DNA from: DATJPD01 sp035506575
Lineage (GTDB): Bacteria; Pseudomonadota; Alphaproteobacteria; CACIAM-22H2
DNA length: 64,000 nt
Assembly: GCA_035506575.1 (NCBI GenBank)
Contig: DATJPD010000011.1
Span: 1-64,000, forward strand
Reading direction: 5' to 3'
This document shows positions 1 through 9,231 of the stretch, one piece after another. The notes beneath the pieces are model-generated. The model worked only from the letters and a program-made list of their open reading frames with translations, was not told the DNA's origin and did not search any database. Position numbers and translations under genes: made by a program. The number at the start of each line of letters is the position of its first letter. Positions within the stretch are counted from its first letter, which is position 1.

Positions 1-1248
1 GACTTCGCGACCGAGTTCGTGAATACCCTCAATCGCAAGTATCGGCCGAAGATGAAGGCGCTCACCATCAAGGTTTCGTTCATCCCCGTGACCAGGGACA
101 AGCTGATTCCGGCACTGGAAGCTGGCCTCGGCGACATCGCCGCCGGGGATATCACCATCACGCCCGAGCGGGCGAAGCACGTGGATTTCAGTGAACCCAC
201 GGCATCCAACATCCGCGAAGTGGTGGTGACGGGGCCGGCCGGGCCAAAGCTGTCGTCGATCGAAGACCTTTCTGGAAAAGCCATCCCGGTCCGCAAGTCG
301 AGCAGCTTTTATGAGCACCTCGTCGCGCTGAACACTACGTTCGACAGTCGCAAGTTGCCCGAAATATCGCTGCCGTTGCTGGCCGAAGACCTCGAGGACG
401 AAGACGTCCTCCAAATGGTCAATGCAGGCCTCCTGCCGATGACGGTCGTCGACGAGCCGATCGCCAAGGTGTGGTCTCGCCTGTTCAAGAAGCTGACCGT
501 CAGGGGCGATCTGGTCGTCAACGAAGGCGGTAATTTGGCATGGTTGGTCCGGAAGAACAGCCCGCAGCTCCGGGCCGAGATTAATGCGTTCGCAAAGAAG
601 CACCGCCTCGGCACGCTCTTCGCAAACATGGTCATTCACCGCTACGTCGCCGAGGAGGCGCTAAAGGACTCGTTCGCACAGGTGGATCGGGACCGCTTCG
701 ACCGGCTGAGCGGCCTTTTCAAGAAGCACGGCGGCCAGTACGACTTCGACTACCTGATGGTCGCAGCACAAGGATACCAGGAATCGCAGCTTGACCAGGA
801 TCGGAAGAGTCCGCGCGGCGCCGTCGGCATCATGCAGCTGTTGCCGACGACGGCGGCCGATCCGGCCATCGGCATCACGGGCATCGACCGAAGCGCGGAC
901 AAGAACATCGAGGCCGGGGTGAAGTATCTGCGCTTCCTGGTCAACACGTACCTCAACGATCCCAAGATCGACGAGAAGAACCGCACGCTGATGGCGTTTG
1001 CGGCGTACAACGCCGGTCCCGGCAACCTGCAGAAATTCCGCCGTATCACCGAGAAGTCCGGGCTCGATCCGAATGTCTGGTTCAGCAACGTCGAGATCGC
1101 GGCCGCGCGCACGGTCGGCCGCGAGACGGTCGAGTACGTCAGCAACATCTACAAGTACTACGTGGCGTACAAGCTGGCGGAGCAGCGGGAGGAAAACCGA
1201 ATGCACAGCCGCGAGCAGCGGCAGTCCGCGTCGCCGCGCGCACCGTGA
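1..1248 (+). CDS. MltF-like lytic transglycosylase with solute-binding domain (5' partial)
   Basis: The frame is open from base 1, so the true start and any signal peptide lie before the window; 415 codons are visible. The first ~210 residues resemble a family-3 periplasmic solute-binding domain (GDIAAGDITIT, then FSEP). The last ~190 form an SLT lysozyme-like domain: Glu261 (counted from base 1) in GYQESQ is the expected catalytic acid, followed by GAVGIMQLLP and AAYNAGPGN, both family hallmarks. Members of this family cleave peptidoglycan glycan strands in the periplasm, leaving 1,6-anhydro ends. The domain order is that of MltF. Whether the solute-binding half binds a ligand is unknown. 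The protein ends in a short Arg/Ser-rich tail. The next gene begins about 180 bp downstream, so co-transcription is uncertain. Confidence 0.85.
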   Translation, partial: DFATEFVNTLNRKYRPKMKALTIKVSFIPVTRDKLIPALEAGLGDIAAGDITITPERAKHVDFSEPTASNIREVVVTGPAGPKLSSIEDLSGKAIPVRKSSSFYEHLVALNTTFDSRKLPEISLPLLAEDLEDEDVLQMVNAGLLPMTVVDEPIAKVWSRLFKKLTVRGDLVVNEGGNLAWLVRKNSPQLRAEINAFAKKHRLGTLFANMVIHRYVAEEALKDSFAQVDRDRFDRLSGLFKKHGGQYDFDYLMVAAQGYQESQLDQDRKSPRGAVGIMQLLPTTAADPAIGITGIDRSADKNIEAGVKYLRFLVNTYLNDPKIDEKNRTLMAFAAYNAGPGNLQKFRRITEKSGLDPNVWFSNVEIAAARTVGRETVEYVSNIYKYYVAYKLAEQREENRMHSREQRQSASPRAP

Positions 1249-1426
1249 GTCCGTCCGATCGCGCGAGACATGCGCAAATCCGATAGGCCGGGCGTGGGCC
1301 TCATAATACTCAGTGCACGACTGGCGATACCTCACCAACTGGGGGGCGCCACCCCACAGGACGCATCACATGCGGCCCTGCCCAAGGGCGGAATAGACAG
1401 ACGCAATAGAAAGAAAGGATGCCAAG

Positions 1427-2101
1427 ATGACAACTCGTCGCATGGTGATTGGAACGATGCTGTCGGTGGCGAGCCTCGCGGTCGCTGCGTGCGCCGACAA
1501 TGAGAGCAAGGGGCAGCCGACCGGGCTGCAATCCTCGGCGAAGCTCACGCCGAATCCCTCGATCAGCGGCGCCTGGATCTACAAATCACCGACGGCAAAG
1601 TTCTCTCAGTATCGCCAAGTGATGATCGATCCCGTGGTGGTTTATGGCGGGCCGGAGGCGAATTTCGGAGATATCTCCCCGGCCGATCGGCAGAACTACG
1701 CGCAGATCGTCACCGCCGAATTCGTCCGCGTGATCGGCGAGAAGTACCCGATCGCCCGCGTTCCGGGACCGAACGTGCTTCGCGTCCATACGACCCTGAT
1801 CGGCGTGCGCACGACGGTCGGCGGCGTGGCGACGATCACCCGGGTCATGCCCATCGGCATCGCCATCAACGCGGTGCGGGGCGCAGCGGGCGAGGGTGGC
1901 TCGATGACCGGCGGGATCGAGCTTGCCGTCGAGGTCCATGATTCCCAAACCAACGAGCTCCTGGCGGGTGCGGTGCGACAGGTTTCGCCGGCCGCCTTCG
2001 ACATTGAAGCGACGCTATCCACCGGCGACACTGTGAAGGTCTCCGCCGCCGACGCAGCAAAGCTGCTGCGGGACGCGCTCGACCGGAATTTGAAGTCCTA
2101 G
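1427..2101 (+). CDS. DUF3313-family outer-membrane lipoprotein
   Basis: This 224-residue protein begins with a basic N-terminus and a hydrophobic stretch ending in VAAC, a lipobox with Cys21 as the acylated residue, so it should be a lipoprotein. The YRQVMIDPVVVY segment and the general layout match the DUF3313 family of proteobacterial lipoproteins, whose function is not established. The middle is rich in small residues and Val/Thr, suggesting a beta-rich fold. The ATG at 1427 follows a GAAAGGA ribosome site about 6 bases upstream. A strong hairpin 30 bp after the stop suggests it is a single-gene transcript. The family call is by pattern recognition, not alignment. Confidence 0.7.
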   Translation: MTTRRMVIGTMLSVASLAVAACADNESKGQPTGLQSSAKLTPNPSISGAWIYKSPTAKFSQYRQVMIDPVVVYGGPEANFGDISPADRQNYAQIVTAEFVRVIGEKYPIARVPGPNVLRVHTTLIGVRTTVGGVATITRVMPIGIAINAVRGAAGEGGSMTGGIELAVEVHDSQTNELLAGAVRQVSPAAFDIEATLSTGDTVKVSAADAAKLLRDALDRNLKS

Positions 2102-2130
2102 CCGCGATCGGAAAAGTGCCAGCCGCTCAT

Positions 2131-2160
2131 GCCCGGGTCATCGCTGCCGGTGGCCCGGGC
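2131..2160 (+). terminator. Hairpin after the DUF3313 gene, terminator-like
   Basis: GCCCGGGTCA at 2131-2140 pairs with TGGCCCGGGC at 2151-2160 over ten base pairs (one G-U), with a 10-base loop. It lies 30 bp after the DUF3313 stop codon. Only a short TGATTT follows, so it lacks a proper T-tract and could be a weak terminator or an mRNA 3' end stabiliser. Confidence 0.4.
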
Positions 2161-2226
2161 TGATTTGAAATAGCTCCAGCTGACGTGAAGGGCGCGCGGC
2201 CGCCCGGTTGCAGGCGCCGGTGTCGT

Positions 2227-4275
2227 ATGATGGCGTGGCCGTCGATGTTTCGCGCCGCTGCGGTCGTAACACTCATCTGTCTTGCGGCCGCCGTTCCGCG
2301 GAGTGGGGCGTTCGCCGAGGCTCCCCCCCCGGCGGACACCACGCTCGAGCGTATTCTCGATGCCAGGGTCAAAGCGGTCCGCGCACACAGCGCGGAGATG
2401 GTTCTGGCATTGCCAGGCGTGCCGGCCGAGATCGTGCGGAGCGCACTCTCGTTATCGCGCGAGGCCGAGGAGTTCGGCTGGAGCCGGTCGCTTTTGCTGC
2501 TCGCTCTGGCGTTGGTCGTGGGCCTCGGCGCGGAGCGCAGCCTGCGCCGCGTCGTCACCGGCTCGTGGCGGTCGGGGAGCGGAGACCAGAACGTCGACAC
2601 GTTGCACCGGTTCCGCACGATCGCAGCGCGCCTTGCGTTTGTGGTGGCAGAATGGGCGCTCTTCAGCGCCGGCACGGTCGGTACCTTCCTGGCGCTTGAG
2701 TGGCCGCCGCTGCTCGACGGAACGCTCCTGTCGTTTCTGCTTGCCTTGTGCGGGTTCCGGGGCGCGCTGGCCTTGAGCCGGCTCGTCCTGGTGCCCGATC
2801 TTGAGCCGCAGGTCGCAGCGCAATTGCGGCCTTTCGCGCTGAGTCACGCGGCGGCGCGCCGCACCCACCTTTTTATCGCGGTCCTTGCGGGCTGGTTCGC
2901 GTTCGGCAAGGCCGTCGTTGAGAATGCGACCATTCTGGGTTCGTCGTTCCCGATCCGCGAGCTGACCGCTTACACCTTCGGGATCGGGCTGCTGGCGATC
3001 TCGTTGTATGCCGTTTGGCGGGGCCCGGGCTCGACTGGGGCCGCGGCGACAGCCGGGCAGCAATTCGCGAGGCGCACGACGGCCACGCTGTTGTCGCCAT
3101 ATTTGGTCCTGCTGTGGGCCTTGTGGGTCATCGGCGCCACGGTGACCCTGTGGGTCTTCGGTACGCTGGGCGCGCTGTGGGCAGCCCTTTACCTGACGCA
3201 CTGGGCGGTGGCCCATCTGACGCGCCCGGACGACGCGGCCGCACCGGAGGCTGCACCCGCGCAGTCGATCAAGGCCATCTGTGTGGAACGGGCGCTCCGG
3301 GCCGTCCTGATCATCGGCGCGATGGCCCTGCTGGCGAACGTGTGGCAGGCCCATTTGTCGGACCTTGCCGGCGCCGATACCCCGCTGGTGCGGGTCATCC
3401 GTATCGGCTTCGAGGTCCTGGTCATCGCCCTGGTCGCGGATCTGGCGTGGAACCTGGTGAAGGCCCTGATCGAGAGCCAGCTCGGGGCTCTGCAGAAAGA
3501 CCAGGACCCGATGAGCGAGGCAAGCCGCCGTCAGGCGCGGTTGCGCACGTTGCTTCCGATCTCGAAAAAGATCGCCGCCGTGATGATTTCATTCGTCGCC
3601 ATTCTGCTGATGCTCTCCGAGGCGGGCGTCCAGATCGGGCCGCTCATCGCCGGTGCCGGCGTGATCGGGCTCGCCGTCAGCTTCGGCGCGCAGACCCTGG
3701 TCCGGGACATTTTCAGCGGATTCTTCTACCTGCTCGATGACGCATTCCGCGTCGGCGAATACATCCAGGCCGGAAACTACAAAGGCACGGTCGAGTCCTT
3801 CAGCATCCGTTCGGTCCGGCTCCGGCATCACCGCGGGCCTCTCTACACGGTGCCGTTCGGCGCGCTCGGTGCGATCCAGAACATGAGCCGCGACTGGGTG
3901 ATCGACATCCTGACCGTCGGCGTCACCTACGACACGGATCTCGCCGCGGTGAAGAAGATCGTCAAGAGAATCGGCCAGCAGCTCAAGGAGGACCCGGAGC
4001 TCGGTCCCCTGATCATCGAGACGCTCAAGATGCAGGGCGTCCAGCAGTTCGGCGACTTTGCGATACAGATCCGGCTGAAGATGATGACGCGGCCGGGCGA
4101 GCAGTTCGTCGTGCGGCGGCGAGCCTATGCGCTCATCAAGACGGAGTTCGACGCCGCCGGCATCAAATTCGCGTTCCCCACCGTGCAACTGGCCGGGGGC
4201 GCGGAGGCCACGCCGGCGGTCGCGGCCGCGGCCAGTCGCGTCGTGCAGTTGAGCGGGACCGATCCTGCGGACTGA
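2227..4275 (+). CDS. MscS-family mechanosensitive channel, large form
   Basis: A protein of about 682 residues that should gate ion flow across the inner membrane when turgor rises. The N-terminus is a signal-like hydrophobic segment, then a ~100-residue region that is probably periplasmic, then at least eight hydrophobic segments. The pore and first beta domain are recognisable at 3640-3790: GAGVIGLAVSFGAQTLV, then RDIFSGFF and the LLDDAFRVGEYI stretch that follows the pore helix in MscS. The C-terminal ~150 residues match the MscS cytoplasmic beta and alpha/beta domains. The frame is open from a GTG at 2185, but tandem ATGs at 2227 and 2230 give a better signal sequence; no clear ribosome site decides between them. 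It stands alone between hairpin-terminated and MCE genes. A role in osmotic protection is inferred. Confidence 0.85.
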   Translation: MMAWPSMFRAAAVVTLICLAAAVPRSGAFAEAPPPADTTLERILDARVKAVRAHSAEMVLALPGVPAEIVRSALSLSREAEEFGWSRSLLLLALALVVGLGAERSLRRVVTGSWRSGSGDQNVDTLHRFRTIAARLAFVVAEWALFSAGTVGTFLALEWPPLLDGTLLSFLLALCGFRGALALSRLVLVPDLEPQVAAQLRPFALSHAAARRTHLFIAVLAGWFAFGKAVVENATILGSSFPIRELTAYTFGIGLLAISLYAVWRGPGSTGAAATAGQQFARRTTATLLSPYLVLLWALWVIGATVTLWVFGTLGALWAALYLTHWAVAHLTRPDDAAAPEAAPAQSIKAICVERALRAVLIIGAMALLANVWQAHLSDLAGADTPLVRVIRIGFEVLVIALVADLAWNLVKALIESQLGALQKDQDPMSEASRRQARLRTLLPISKKIAAVMISFVAILLMLSEAGVQIGPLIAGAGVIGLAVSFGAQTLVRDIFSGFFYLLDDAFRVGEYIQAGNYKGTVESFSIRSVRLRHHRGPLYTVPFGALGAIQNMSRDWVIDILTVGVTYDTDLAAVKKIVKRIGQQLKEDPELGPLIIETLKMQGVQQFGDFAIQIRLKMMTRPGEQFVVRRRAYALIKTEFDAAGIKFAFPTVQLAGGAEATPAVAAAASRVVQLSGTDPAD

Positions 4276-4374
4276 ACGGCGCACGGCTGGAAAGCGCGAG
4301 GTTTGCATCGTTCCGACAGGCATGACGGCCTGGTCCAGTAAATATGCGGACGATGGAGCTCGCCGGAGGCCTAT

Positions 4375-5529
4375 GTGACTGCTGAGGTACGGTTCGAGCT
4401 GCCCAAGGCCGCTGTGACTCTCGAGCGGATCAAGCCCGATGGTCTGATGGTACGGCTGGCCGGCAACTGGCGAATCTCCGGTCATCCGCCGGGGGCTGCC
4501 GCCGTCGAAACACAGCTGCGCGGCATGGCCGACGTCCACCGCCTCGGCTACGATGCCGCCGCCGTCACCGACTGGGACAGCGGCCTCCTCGCTTTTCTCG
4601 TCCGCACCAGCACGGCTGCCACCGCCGCCAAGATCGCGGTCGATTTCGGCGGCCTGCCCAGTGGCGTGCAACAGCTCCTCAAGCTTGCGGCGGCGGTGCC
4701 GGAGCGCGCGGGCGCCCGGCGCGGGACGACCGTGCAGCCCATCCTCGACCAGATCGGCAAGGCGACACAGGCCCTGGGACGGCAAAGCGGCGAGATGGTC
4801 GCGTTCATCGGCGAGACCGTCGTCGGCTTCGGCCATTTGATCCGCGGCAAAGCCCGGTTCCGCATGGTCGACGCGCTGATCCTGGCCCAGGAATGCGGCG
4901 CCCAGGCGCTCGGTATCGTGTCGCTGATCAGCGTGCTCGTGGGTCTGATCCTCGCCTTCGTCGGCTCGGTGCAATTGAAGCAGTTCGGTGCGCAGATCTT
5001 CGTCGCCAATCTGGTCGGCGTCGGCACCGCGCGCGAGATGGGCGCCCTGATGACGGCGATCATCATGGCCGGCCGGACGGGCGCCGCCTTCGCCGCGCAG
5101 CTCGGCACGATGGAGGTCAACGAGGAGATCGACGCCCTCAAGACGTTCGGCTTCTCGCCGATCGACTTCCTGGTCATGCCGCGGATGATGGCACTGATCA
5201 TCATGATGCCGTTCCTGTGCGTCTACTCCGACCTGCTCGGCATCTTCGGCGGCGGCATCGTGGGCGTGACCATGCTCGACATCAGCCTGGTCCAGTACGT
5301 CAACCAGACCCTCGGTGCGCTGACCCTCACCGACTTCCTGATCGGCATCGTGAAGAGCGCCGTCTTCGGGATTCTCATCGCGCTCTCCGGCTGCCTGCGC
5401 GGCATGCAGTGCGGCCGCAGCGCATCCGCCGTGGGTGCTGCCGCGACGTCGGCCGTGGTCACGTCGATCGTCCTGATCGTCGTGGCCGACGGTTTGTTCT
5501 CCGTCCTGCTCGACATTCTGGGGATCTGA
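4375..5529 (+). CDS. mlaE: MlaE-type lipid ABC permease with N-terminal STAS-like domain
   Basis: This 384-residue protein is the inner-membrane permease of an MCE/Mla-type phospholipid or hydrophobic-compound transporter. The last ~250 residues carry five or six hydrophobic segments and the MlaE signature region (GVGTAREMGALMTAI, AGRTGAAFAAQLGTM, VNEEIDALKTFG). The first ~110 residues are soluble and look like a STAS-related domain, which in E. coli is the separate protein MlaB; a fused form is known in alphaproteobacteria. The GTG start at 4375 is preceded by CGGAGG at 4364-4369; no in-frame ATG fits better. The ATPase gene starts 2 bp after the stop, so permease, ATPase, MCE protein and lipoprotein form one operon. 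Transport direction and cargo cannot be read from the sequence. Confidence 0.9.
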   Translation: MTAEVRFELPKAAVTLERIKPDGLMVRLAGNWRISGHPPGAAAVETQLRGMADVHRLGYDAAAVTDWDSGLLAFLVRTSTAATAAKIAVDFGGLPSGVQQLLKLAAAVPERAGARRGTTVQPILDQIGKATQALGRQSGEMVAFIGETVVGFGHLIRGKARFRMVDALILAQECGAQALGIVSLISVLVGLILAFVGSVQLKQFGAQIFVANLVGVGTAREMGALMTAIIMAGRTGAAFAAQLGTMEVNEEIDALKTFGFSPIDFLVMPRMMALIIMMPFLCVYSDLLGIFGGGIVGVTMLDISLVQYVNQTLGALTLTDFLIGIVKSAVFGILIALSGCLRGMQCGRSASAVGAAATSAVVTSIVLIVVADGLFSVLLDILGI

Positions 5530-5531
5530 CG

Positions 5532-6335
5532 ATGGCGGCCCCGCACGAGACCCCGGAGCCGGCGATCGTGATCCGCGATCTGGACATGGCCTATGGCAGC
5601 TTCGTCATTCAGCGCGACCTGACGTTCACGATCCAGCGTGGCGACATTTTCATCATCATGGGCGGCAGCGGCTGCGGCAAAAGTACGCTGCTCCGGCATC
5701 TGATCGGACTGAAGGAACCGGCGCGCGGCGAAGTCATCTATTCCGGCGGGCGGAGCCTGTGGGAGGCCGACGAGACCGGGCGCCAGGCCATCCTGCGCGG
5801 CGTCGGCGTCCTGTATCAGAAAGGCGCGCTGTGGAGCTCGATGACCCTGGCGGAGAACATCGCCCTGCCGATCGAGGCGTACACCGATCTTCCCAAGGAC
5901 GAGGTCAAGCAGTTGTGCTCGCTCAAGCTGGCTCTCGTCGGGCTCGCCGGCTTCGAGGATTACTACCCGTCCGAGATCAGCGGCGGCATGCAGAAGCGCG
6001 CTGCCCTCGCGCGGGCCATGGCGCTCGATCCCGAGATCCTGTTCTTCGATGAGCCGTCGGCCGGACTCGATCCCATCAGCTCTCGGCTTCTCGACGAGTT
6101 GATCCTGCAGCTGCGCGACAGCCTGGGGGCCACGGTCGTCATCGTCACCCACGAGTTGGCGAGCATCTTCGCGATCGGGACCAACTCGGTGTTCCTCGAC
6201 CCGGATACCAAGACGATGATCGCCCAAGGCGATCCGAAGAAGCTGCTTGCCGAATCCAAGGATCCGAAAGTGCGGAAGTTCCTGACGCGCGGCGAAGACC
6301 AGTCAACCTCGGCCAAGGGGGCCCAGCTCCGATGA
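5532..6335 (+). CDS. mlaF: MlaF-type ABC transporter ATPase
   Basis: A 267-residue nucleotide-binding subunit that powers the MCE/Mla-type lipid transporter at the cytoplasmic face of the inner membrane. The Walker A motif GGSGCGKST is near residue 44, the signature SGGMQKRAALARA near 150 and the Walker B LFFDEPSAGLDP just after; the Met-Gln in SGGMQKR is typical of MlaF relatives. The frame is open upstream to 4893, but that part is antisense-like Arg-rich translation over mlaE; the ATG at 5532, just after the mlaE stop, is the natural start. The 3' end overlaps mlaD by four bases (ATGA), indicating translational coupling. Confidence 0.92.
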   Translation: MAAPHETPEPAIVIRDLDMAYGSFVIQRDLTFTIQRGDIFIIMGGSGCGKSTLLRHLIGLKEPARGEVIYSGGRSLWEADETGRQAILRGVGVLYQKGALWSSMTLAENIALPIEAYTDLPKDEVKQLCSLKLALVGLAGFEDYYPSEISGGMQKRAALARAMALDPEILFFDEPSAGLDPISSRLLDELILQLRDSLGATVVIVTHELASIFAIGTNSVFLDPDTKTMIAQGDPKKLLAESKDPKVRKFLTRGEDQSTSAKGAQLR

Positions 6336-7309
6336 ACAAGGCAAGCCCCAAGACGATCGGTGCATTCGTCCTCGGCGGACTGGTGCTGTTTCTGGGCGGC
6401 ATCGTGACCCTCGGAAGCTTCACGTTCTTCAAGAAGCAGCTGCCGGTCGTCATGTATTTCGAGGGCGACATGACGGGTCTCGACGTGGGTGCGCCGCTCG
6501 TCTTCCGCGGCGTGCGCATCGGCACGATCACGGATGTGAGCCTGCATTTCGATGCGAATTCGCTCAAGACCGAAATCCCGGTACGTGCCGTCGTCGAGCC
6601 CGACCGCTTCATCATCGAAGGACCGGATACGGGCGGCGGAAAAAACATCCCGCTCCTGATCAAGGAGGGCCTGCGCGCCCAGCTTGCCTCGCAAAGCCTG
6701 TTGACCGGCAAGCTTCTGGTCCGTCTCGACATGTTCCCGGAGGAGCCGGCGGAATTTCATGCTCCCAAAGGCGTGAAGGTGGCCGAAATTCCGACCGTGC
6801 CTTCGACGATGGCGGAGCTCACGGAGGGCATCACCGGCGTGATGAAGAAGATTCAGGAGATGCCGTTGCCGGAGATCGCCCGGGATCTGCGGAAACTGCT
6901 CGGCGACATCGACAATGCCGTCCTGGGCCTGGATACGAGGAGCTTCGGCGCGGTCGGCAAGGAGGCGCAGGACCTTCTGGCGAACATCAACCGCCGGGTC
7001 GACGCGCTGGGACCGGTCACCGAGTCCACGATCAAGGACGCCGACCAGACGCTCCTGGATTTCCGCAAGTTCCTGGTCGACACGCGGCCACTGATCGCCA
7101 ACGCCCAGCGCGCGGCCGAGAACGCCGCCCGGCTGATGTCGACCGCCAACGAGGCCATCGATCCCAACTCGCCGGCCTACCGCGAGCTTGTTGCGACCCT
7201 GCGCGAGTTTTCGAACTCGGCGCGTTCCATTCGCGCGCTGACAGACGACCTAGAGCGCAATCCAGATTCCATCCTGTTCGGCAAGGCATCAGCCCGGGGG
7301 GCACGATGA
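6332..7309 (+). CDS. mlaD: MCE (MlaD-like) domain protein
   Basis: A 325-residue membrane-anchored MCE protein, the periplasmic lipid-binding part of the Mla-type system. Residues about 10-32 form one transmembrane helix. The MCE domain follows, with the recognisable GDMTGLDVGAPLVFRGVRIGTI stretch split by YFE before it. The C-terminal half is long, helical and hydrophilic, with repeated Ala/Leu heptads as in the coiled part of PqiB- and Mce-type proteins; it is longer than E. coli MlaD (about 180 residues), so the protein may form a longer tube or needle. Its start overlaps the ATPase stop, and its stop overlaps the lipoprotein start (ATGA). Confidence 0.88.
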   Translation: MNKASPKTIGAFVLGGLVLFLGGIVTLGSFTFFKKQLPVVMYFEGDMTGLDVGAPLVFRGVRIGTITDVSLHFDANSLKTEIPVRAVVEPDRFIIEGPDTGGGKNIPLLIKEGLRAQLASQSLLTGKLLVRLDMFPEEPAEFHAPKGVKVAEIPTVPSTMAELTEGITGVMKKIQEMPLPEIARDLRKLLGDIDNAVLGLDTRSFGAVGKEAQDLLANINRRVDALGPVTESTIKDADQTLLDFRKFLVDTRPLIANAQRAAENAARLMSTANEAIDPNSPAYRELVATLREFSNSARSIRALTDDLERNPDSILFGKASARGAR

Positions 7310-7908
7310 ACCGCACGATCATTAGCCTGAGCCTGTTTCTGGGGCTTGCCAGCGGATTGGGGGGATGCACGCCCGGACCGTCGGCCCCGACTCACTACTA
7401 CGTCCTCACCGCCACGGCCCCGGCCGACCCCGCGGCTCCGCGCGGCTCCGTGGGAACAGGACCTTCAGTCGAGCTCGCCCGTGTCGCGCTGGCCGAATAC
7501 CTGAATCAGCCGAACATCGTTACGCGCGTGCAGACCAACGAGGTGCAGCGCGCCGAGAATGATCTGTGGGCAGGGCCGCTGGCGGACGACATCACGCGGA
7601 CGGTGGGCGAGAACCTCTCCCTCATGCTGCCGACCGATCACCTGTCCGTGTCGGGAAGCGGCCAGGCGTCATCTGCCTCTTATACGGTCGAAGTCGAAAT
7701 CGTGCGTTTCGACCGGGATGCGCAAAACGTGGTGCACCTGATCGCGCGCTGGGCGGTCACCCGCAACGACGGACGAAAACTCGTGGCGATGCGCCGGTCC
7801 AGTTTCGAGCAGAGCTCCAGCGGCGACTACGCGGGCACGGTGGCCGCCATGAGCCGCGCGCTGAGCGACCTGTGCGCCGAGATTGCGAATGCGATCAAGA
7901 GAGGATGA
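7306..7908 (+). CDS. PqiC-like auxiliary lipoprotein of MCE transporter
   Basis: A 200-residue lipoprotein with a signal segment ending in LGGC (Cys21), followed by the THYYVL motif that opens the ABC-transport auxiliary / PqiC (DUF330) family. In E. coli, PqiC sits in the outer membrane and joins a PqiB MCE tunnel to it. The position as fourth gene of the operon, overlapping mlaD by four bases, supports the same role here. The C-terminal half alternates hydrophobic residues as expected for the family's beta-alpha fold (VEIVRFD, ARWAV). It ends with a short basic tail. Confidence 0.8.
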   Translation: MNRTIISLSLFLGLASGLGGCTPGPSAPTHYYVLTATAPADPAAPRGSVGTGPSVELARVALAEYLNQPNIVTRVQTNEVQRAENDLWAGPLADDITRTVGENLSLMLPTDHLSVSGSGQASSASYTVEVEIVRFDRDAQNVVHLIARWAVTRNDGRKLVAMRRSSFEQSSSGDYAGTVAAMSRALSDLCAEIANAIKRG

Positions 7909-7951
7909 CGCGCGCCGTTCGACCGACGGAATACAGAACAGGAGATCGAAC

Positions 7952-8446
7952 ATGCTCACAATATCAAAGCGACCGCGGCTGCCTCGAGGCGGGTGGACAC
8001 TGCCATCCTGGCTCAGGCTCCTAGTGGCGGTCGGTCTCGTGCTGGGCCTGGGGCTGCACCCGAGCCGGGCCGCCGACGAGGATCTGGTGCCGTCCGGGAC
8101 GCTCTCGATCGATCAGATGCAGGTGGCATTCATCGGTAGCGGCAATCTCGGCGGCGGCACTCTCTTCTACAAGGGAAAGAGATACCCGTTCAGCGTGGGC
8201 GGGCTGGGCATCGGCGGCTTTGGCATCTCCCGGATCAATGCAGGCGGTGATGTCTTCAACCTCACCGATCCGCGCTATTTCCCGGGCGCCTACGTCCAGT
8301 TCCGCTACGGCGCCGTGGTGGGCGATCTGAGCACGGGCGTCCTGTGGCTGAAAAACGGCAATGGCGTCGTGCTGAAGATCGACGCGAAGCGCGAAGGCCT
8401 CGCGCTCTCGCTCGGCGGGGACGCTGTCTATATCGACTTTGATTGA
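7952..8446 (+). CDS. Exported protein of unknown function, Gly-rich beta type
   Basis: The frame is open from 7883, but the ATG at 7952 has AGGAG at 7940-7944 and starts a 164-residue protein with a clear signal sequence: a basic stretch, a Leu/Val-rich core and cleavage near PSRAAD. The mature part is rich in Gly and aromatic residues arranged in short alternating strands (GNLGGGTLFYKG, YVQFRYGAVVG), suggesting a small beta structure in the periplasm or outer membrane. I do not recognise the family. It follows the MCE operon by 43 bp and is followed 9 bp later by another exported protein, so all may share a transcript and an envelope role; that is inference. Confidence 0.6.
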   Translation: MLTISKRPRLPRGGWTLPSWLRLLVAVGLVLGLGLHPSRAADEDLVPSGTLSIDQMQVAFIGSGNLGGGTLFYKGKRYPFSVGGLGIGGFGISRINAGGDVFNLTDPRYFPGAYVQFRYGAVVGDLSTGVLWLKNGNGVVLKIDAKREGLALSLGGDAVYIDFD

Positions 8447-8455
8447 GGTGACACC

Positions 8456-9001
8456 ATGAACGGATCGAAGATTGCGCTCTGGCTCGCCGGTGCGGCTCTG
8501 ACCCTGCTTGCGGCCGGACGGTGGATGCCCGCGCAGGCGGGTGAGGACGCGACCATCACTCGCGCGTTGTCCGTGTGGGTGGCGCAAGGCAGCACATTCA
8601 AGACGGGAGCCCAGGAGGCGACCTTCGTCGGCTCGTTGGCCGGACCGATCTTCGTCGATACGGAGAAAGGGCTTGTCGAGTCCGGCAGGATGATCTGCCC
8701 GACCATCGTCGAAATCGGCTTGGACGACGGCAAGCAGCAGGCCCGCGGCCGCTGCACGATCACCGCGCGCGACGGCGCGTTGCTCTTTGCGGAGATCAGC
8801 TGCGCCGGCGTGTTCATGGTCGGGTGCAAAGGTGACATCAAGTTCACCGGCGGCACCGAACGTTTCGACAAGATCACCGGCGGCGGAAAGGCGCTTATTC
8901 GAAGCGACGTCGTGCGGTTCGTTCCGGCGGGCGAGCACGTGGCGGCGGGCGACGGCACCGGTATCCTGGTGCTGACCGGGATCCACTACAAAATGCCCTA
9001 A
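8456..9001 (+). CDS. Exported protein of unknown function with four mature Cys
   Basis: A 181-residue protein with a signal sequence (hydrophobic core, cleavage near AQAGED). The mature part is beta-rich and holds four cysteines (CPT, GRCTI, ISCAG, VGCKG), which could make two disulfides in the periplasm. The GDIKFTGGTERFDKITGGG segment is reminiscent of exported beta-barrel proteins of the allene-oxide-cyclase-like type, but I cannot assign a family. A ribosome site (GAGGTGACACC) overlaps the end of the preceding gene, so the two are probably co-translated. Confidence 0.6.
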   Translation: MNGSKIALWLAGAALTLLAAGRWMPAQAGEDATITRALSVWVAQGSTFKTGAQEATFVGSLAGPIFVDTEKGLVESGRMICPTIVEIGLDDGKQQARGRCTITARDGALLFAEISCAGVFMVGCKGDIKFTGGTERFDKITGGGKALIRSDVVRFVPAGEHVAAGDGTGILVLTGIHYKMP

Positions 9002-9231
9002 CCGCCCGATGACGCATCCCGCGTGACGGATTCAAGACTGCGCCGTCGCGCGGCCCATCGAACGGGAAGAACTGAATGACGGCAGCAGGTTGGGGTGTAG
9101 CGCGCCAGTCCTGATTCTTGCGCCGGTCCGATAGCCGGGGCGCATCCGGCGACGGAAGCTTGCATGCGCTCGCGGCGAAGATCGCCGAGGGACGGTCGGA
9201 TTCAACCCATTTTATCCCGGGAGTTTTGCGT

